DNA of 15,151 nucleotides from Phascolarctobacterium sp. (GTDB lineage Bacteria; Bacillota; Negativicutes; Acidaminococcales; Acidaminococcaceae): assembly GCA_022718015.1 (NCBI GenBank), contig JAIHZV010000006.1, forward strand, positions 1 through 15,151, given 5' to 3'. The notes under the pieces are model-generated. The model saw only the letters and a list, made by a program, of their open reading frames with translations. It did not search any database and was not told the origin of the DNA. Of the stretch, positions 12,761-15,151 are shown piece by piece (the first letter of the stretch is position 1; every line of letters begins with the position of its first letter). Position numbers and translations under genes: made by a program.

Positions 12761-14926
12761 TTACTCCATTGCTAAGTTCGTATCGTTGAGGGCAGAAAGC
12801 AGGGCTTGCGCCACAACGTCCTTCACTCGTTCCGCGCTTTCTTGCAGGTTCGCGGTGTGTATCTCCAAACGCTCCACGAGTTTGTCCACATGGATGCTCA
12901 CATTCTTTATCTTGCCGCCGCTGTCGCTGCTGCCGCCCGTCTTCTTGCTGGCAGTCGCGCCTGCCGTGCCACTTGTCACGTCTGGTACGGTCGGGGTGGG
13001 TACTTCGGGAATGGTCACGCCTGCTGTGGCTGCCGACTTGCCCTGTTTCTTGGTGCTCTTTTTAGCATTGCTTTTCTCGCCTGCTTTCATTTCTGCAGTG
13101 TATGCGTCGTTGAAAGCCTTGCCCACTTCCTTGCCGTAGTCGCCGTATGCGCCTTTCAGTTTGTTCAGTGCTGCCGTGATGCCGCCAGCGTCGAGCTTGA
13201 AGGCTGCCTTTATAAGGTCGCCTATCGCCCCGAAGGTCTGCTTGGCCAGATTGCCGATACCTGAGAAAACGGCTTTGAAAGCCGCCCACAGTCCTTTCAG
13301 TACCGCACGGAACTTCACCGAGGTATTCCAGAAATAAACGCCCACGGCGATGAGCGCGGCGATGGCCGCAGCTATCCAGCCTATTATCGGGATGTTCATT
13401 ATGGCAATACTCACAGCCCTGCACGCAGAGACTGCCGAGAGCTTGAACGCACCGAAGCTCACCGAGGCGATGCCTGCAAAGGTGGCGGACGCACCGCCTG
13501 TGGTGATAAGAGAAAGCAGGAACGCACCCAATGCCTTGATGCCCGACCAGATGCCTGCCGTAGAGAAACGGAGCAGGGCTATGGTGCAGCGGCCTATGTT
13601 CCCGATGAAGCCCAAAGATATGCCGTTGGCCAAAGCCGTGCGGCTGCCCATAAGCGTGATGCTTATTGCTGCCGTGCGTGCCATGGTGGCGACGCGACCG
13701 AGAGCTGCGGCATAGTTTAGGCTCATGGCAAGCCTTACGCCTTTATATATACCAATAAAAACAGGTGTAAGCTGTGATAATGGCGCGGCTGCACTTGCCG
13801 CAACCCCAACCCATGCAAAGACACCGCCTGTAAGCTGTGTAAAGCTGATTTTTATGTCCTCTATCTGCTGGCGGAAACGGGCACGTTTCTCTGCGGTACT
13901 CTCCATAACGGTGGCGGCCTGCTCCTCTGCGCTGTTTGTGCCCGTTACGGCTTCGGTAAACTGTCCCAGCTGCTCAGTACCCTGCACGAGGGCGCGCGCC
14001 GCGTTGGCGTTCTCCATGCCGAACAGCTTGCTGAACAGTGCCGAGTCGTTAAGCACTGGCTTCAACAGTTCGAGCCGCTCTTTCAGGCTCTTGCTCTTGT
14101 CGCCTAATGCCAGTACGTCGATGCCTGCCCGTTCCAGTTCCTCGCGCGTGTCCTTGGGCAGGAAGCGGCCTTGTGAGAGTATAGAGAGGGTGTTGCGCAA
14201 AGCCACACCGCCCTCGCTGCCTTTCTTGCCTGCCTTGTCGAGCACCTGAATGGCTGCGTTCGTTTCCTCAAAGCTCACGTTTGCTGCCTTTGATGCCATA
14301 CCGCATTGTTCCAGCGCAGCCTTGATGGCTGGAAGCTCCGCACTGCCCGCCTGTCCTGCCGCTGCCATGACATTCATCATTTCCGTCATTTTTCGGCTCG
14401 CCTCCATAGGGTCGGCGAGGCTCACACCGTACTGGTTCATGGCTGTGGTCAACACTTCGGCGGCTGCCGTTCCGTCATTGCCCATTAACTTGCTGGTTGT
14501 CTGGATAGCGTCGCCCATGGCTTTGAGTGCAGCGGGGCATTTGCCAAGTTCAGGCGAGAGTTGGGAAAGGATTAGTTTGTAGCCTTGTACAGCTACGCTT
14601 GCATCCGTACCGAAAGCCTTTGCCGAGCTTCTTGCGTACCCCTCTATGGTTTTCAGTCCATCGCCTGTCACGCCTGCCACTGCCGAAAGGTCGTGCATCT
14701 GGCTGTCGAGAGTTACCGCACCAGACCCGATGTCCTTTAATACGCCCGAAACGTTTTGCAAATAGTCAGAGGCCAAATTGAGCTTTGCAAGTCTGCCAGC
14801 CCATTTCTCGCATACCTCGCAAACGTCTTCCGCTTTCTTTGTGAAAGTTTCGGCATTTTGCGACATTTGGCTTATGTTCTGCGAAAAATTGCCGCTTATG
14901 TTAAAATTATAGACAAACTGTTGCAT
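12761..14926 (-). CDS. Phage tail tape measure protein, TP901 family
   Basis: This 721-residue protein fixes tail length and is ejected with the DNA. The TP901-type core spans about 70-365: LDSQMHDLSAVAGVTGDGLK (73-92), then the helix-rich stretch with LTTAMNQYGV (159-168) and AELPAIKAALEQCGMASKAA (196-215), typical of the family. Residues about 366-535 are hydrophobic with several potential membrane-spanning segments (for example IIGWIAAAIAALIAVGVYFW at 514-533). The C-terminus is a Lys/Ser/Thr-rich linker (620-670) and a final helix. At about 1.5 angstrom per residue the tail would be roughly 100 nm, a rule-of-thumb estimate. It is the largest gene and the first complete one in this operon segment. 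Start at 14926. Confidence 0.94.
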   Translation of the reverse strand: MQQFVYNFNISGNFSQNISQMSQNAETFTKKAEDVCEVCEKWAGRLAKLNLASDYLQNVSGVLKDIGSGAVTLDSQMHDLSAVAGVTGDGLKTIEGYARSSAKAFGTDASVAVQGYKLILSQLSPELGKCPAALKAMGDAIQTTSKLMGNDGTAAAEVLTTAMNQYGVSLADPMEASRKMTEMMNVMAAAGQAGSAELPAIKAALEQCGMASKAANVSFEETNAAIQVLDKAGKKGSEGGVALRNTLSILSQGRFLPKDTREELERAGIDVLALGDKSKSLKERLELLKPVLNDSALFSKLFGMENANAARALVQGTEQLGQFTEAVTGTNSAEEQAATVMESTAEKRARFRQQIEDIKISFTQLTGGVFAWVGVAASAAAPLSQLTPVFIGIYKGVRLAMSLNYAAALGRVATMARTAAISITLMGSRTALANGISLGFIGNIGRCTIALLRFSTAGIWSGIKALGAFLLSLITTGGASATFAGIASVSFGAFKLSAVSACRAVSIAIMNIPIIGWIAAAIAALIAVGVYFWNTSVKFRAVLKGLWAAFKAVFSGIGNLAKQTFGAIGDLIKAAFKLDAGGITAALNKLKGAYGDYGKEVGKAFNDAYTAEMKAGEKSNAKKSTKKQGKSAATAGVTIPEVPTPTVPDVTSGTAGATASKKTGGSSDSGGKIKNVSIHVDKLVERLEIHTANLQESAERVKDVVAQALLSALNDTNLAME

Positions 14927-14951
14927 ATCTCATTTTATTTTCTTACATTTG
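14921..14951 (+). promoter_or_regulatory. Candidate Bacteroidota promoter for the plus-strand small ORF
   Basis: TTG at 14921-14923 is followed 20 bases later by TACATTTG at 14944-14951, an exact fit to the -7 consensus TAnnTTTG with the usual -33 TTG spacing. Transcription would start about 15 bases before the ATG at 14974. It overlaps the first codon of the tape measure gene and faces the opposite direction. The match of both elements is better than expected by chance but short motifs do occur at random. Confidence 0.5.
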
Positions 14952-14973
14952 CTGCATAGTAAAACATAACACT

Positions 14974-15141
14974 ATGGTAGAAGCAATTTTTTTATTTTTG
15001 GCTAAGGTGGTAACAGTGATTATTTGCGCTGGTTTCCTTGTTTTGCCGTTATATCTCATTGCCACTTTGTTTTACGCAATTTACAAGGACTGTCGTTGCC
15101 CGAATAAAGCCAAAAGCACGCGCGATAAAATCTCAGCGTGA
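14974..15141 (+). CDS. Possible small membrane protein, divergent from the tape measure gene
   Basis: A 55-residue frame (MVEAIFLFLAKVVTVIICAG...) with a strongly hydrophobic region at about 4-37, enough for one long or two short membrane spans, followed by a basic tail (KDCRCPNKAKSTRDK) as expected for the cytoplasmic side. The candidate promoter at 14921-14951 supports transcription. It is the only plus-strand gene candidate in the window. Phage holins and superinfection-exclusion proteins can look like this, but no family is recognised. Against it: an overlapping minus-strand frame (15149-15081) ends at TAA and could be the tail of the preceding tail gene running in from the right. Confidence 0.42.
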   Translation: MVEAIFLFLAKVVTVIICAGFLVLPLYLIATLFYAIYKDCRCPNKAKSTRDKISA

Positions 15142-15151
15142 TTTTTCATCC

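Noticed and set aside
1..15151. CRISPR array, tRNA, rRNA or insertion sequence
   Set aside because: No regularly spaced repeats, no cloverleaf-like segments and no transposase-like protein were seen on either strand.

Overview
The window reads as the late (tail) region of a temperate phage of a Bacteroidales host (Bacteroides/Prevotella-like). The evidence is leaderless AT-rich gene starts without Shine-Dalgarno sequences, a -33/-7 promoter of the Bacteroidota type at the right edge, and a set of contractile-tail proteins of the type found in gut Bacteroidales prophages. Fifteen genes lie on the minus strand and are tightly packed, with several 1- or 4-base overlaps, so transcription runs right to left. 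There is no integrase, capsid or terminase gene in view, so this is one segment of a larger element.

Layout in transcription order. Tail core (14926-10308): TP901-type tape measure protein, a DUF6046-like protein, a gpD-like hub, a gpV-like spike and a gpW/gp25-like baseplate wedge. Fibre/adsorption block (10300-7891): a LysM-like baseplate protein, then two fibre-like proteins that share a C-terminal domain of about 100 residues, one of them with a long Ala-rich coiled coil. Diversity-generating retroelement (7875-4535): a 494-residue variable protein, a 512-bp non-coding spacer carrying the template repeat, and a reverse transcriptase with an appended C-terminal domain. The operon then resumes 8 bases later with a small unknown protein, a gpJ-like baseplate protein, a gpI-position protein and a 440-residue structural protein (4526-1409). 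A 341-bp hairpin-rich gap separates this from an orphan D12-class adenine methyltransferase (1067-243), and a further gene may start at 46 and run off the left end.

The retroelement is the central find. The 121-bp template repeat (6054-6174) and variable repeat (6429-6549) differ at 12 sites. All 12 are adenines in the coding-strand template (12 of 29 A changed, 0 of 92 other bases), the signature of adenine-specific retrohoming. Eleven of the 12 change an amino acid in the C-terminal lectin-like region of the variable protein, and no adenine substitution in the repeat can create an in-frame stop. The inferred role is receptor-tropism switching: the reverse transcriptase copies the template RNA with errors at A and replaces the variable repeat, changing the adhesin at the tail tip.

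Beyond the standard cassette, points worth attention are: the RT fusion with no separate Avd-like gene, strong hairpins between the variable and template repeats, the two cysteines created by mutagenesis, the paired fibre C-termini, the structured leader before the methyltransferase, and a small membrane-protein ORF with its own promoter on the opposite strand at the right edge.
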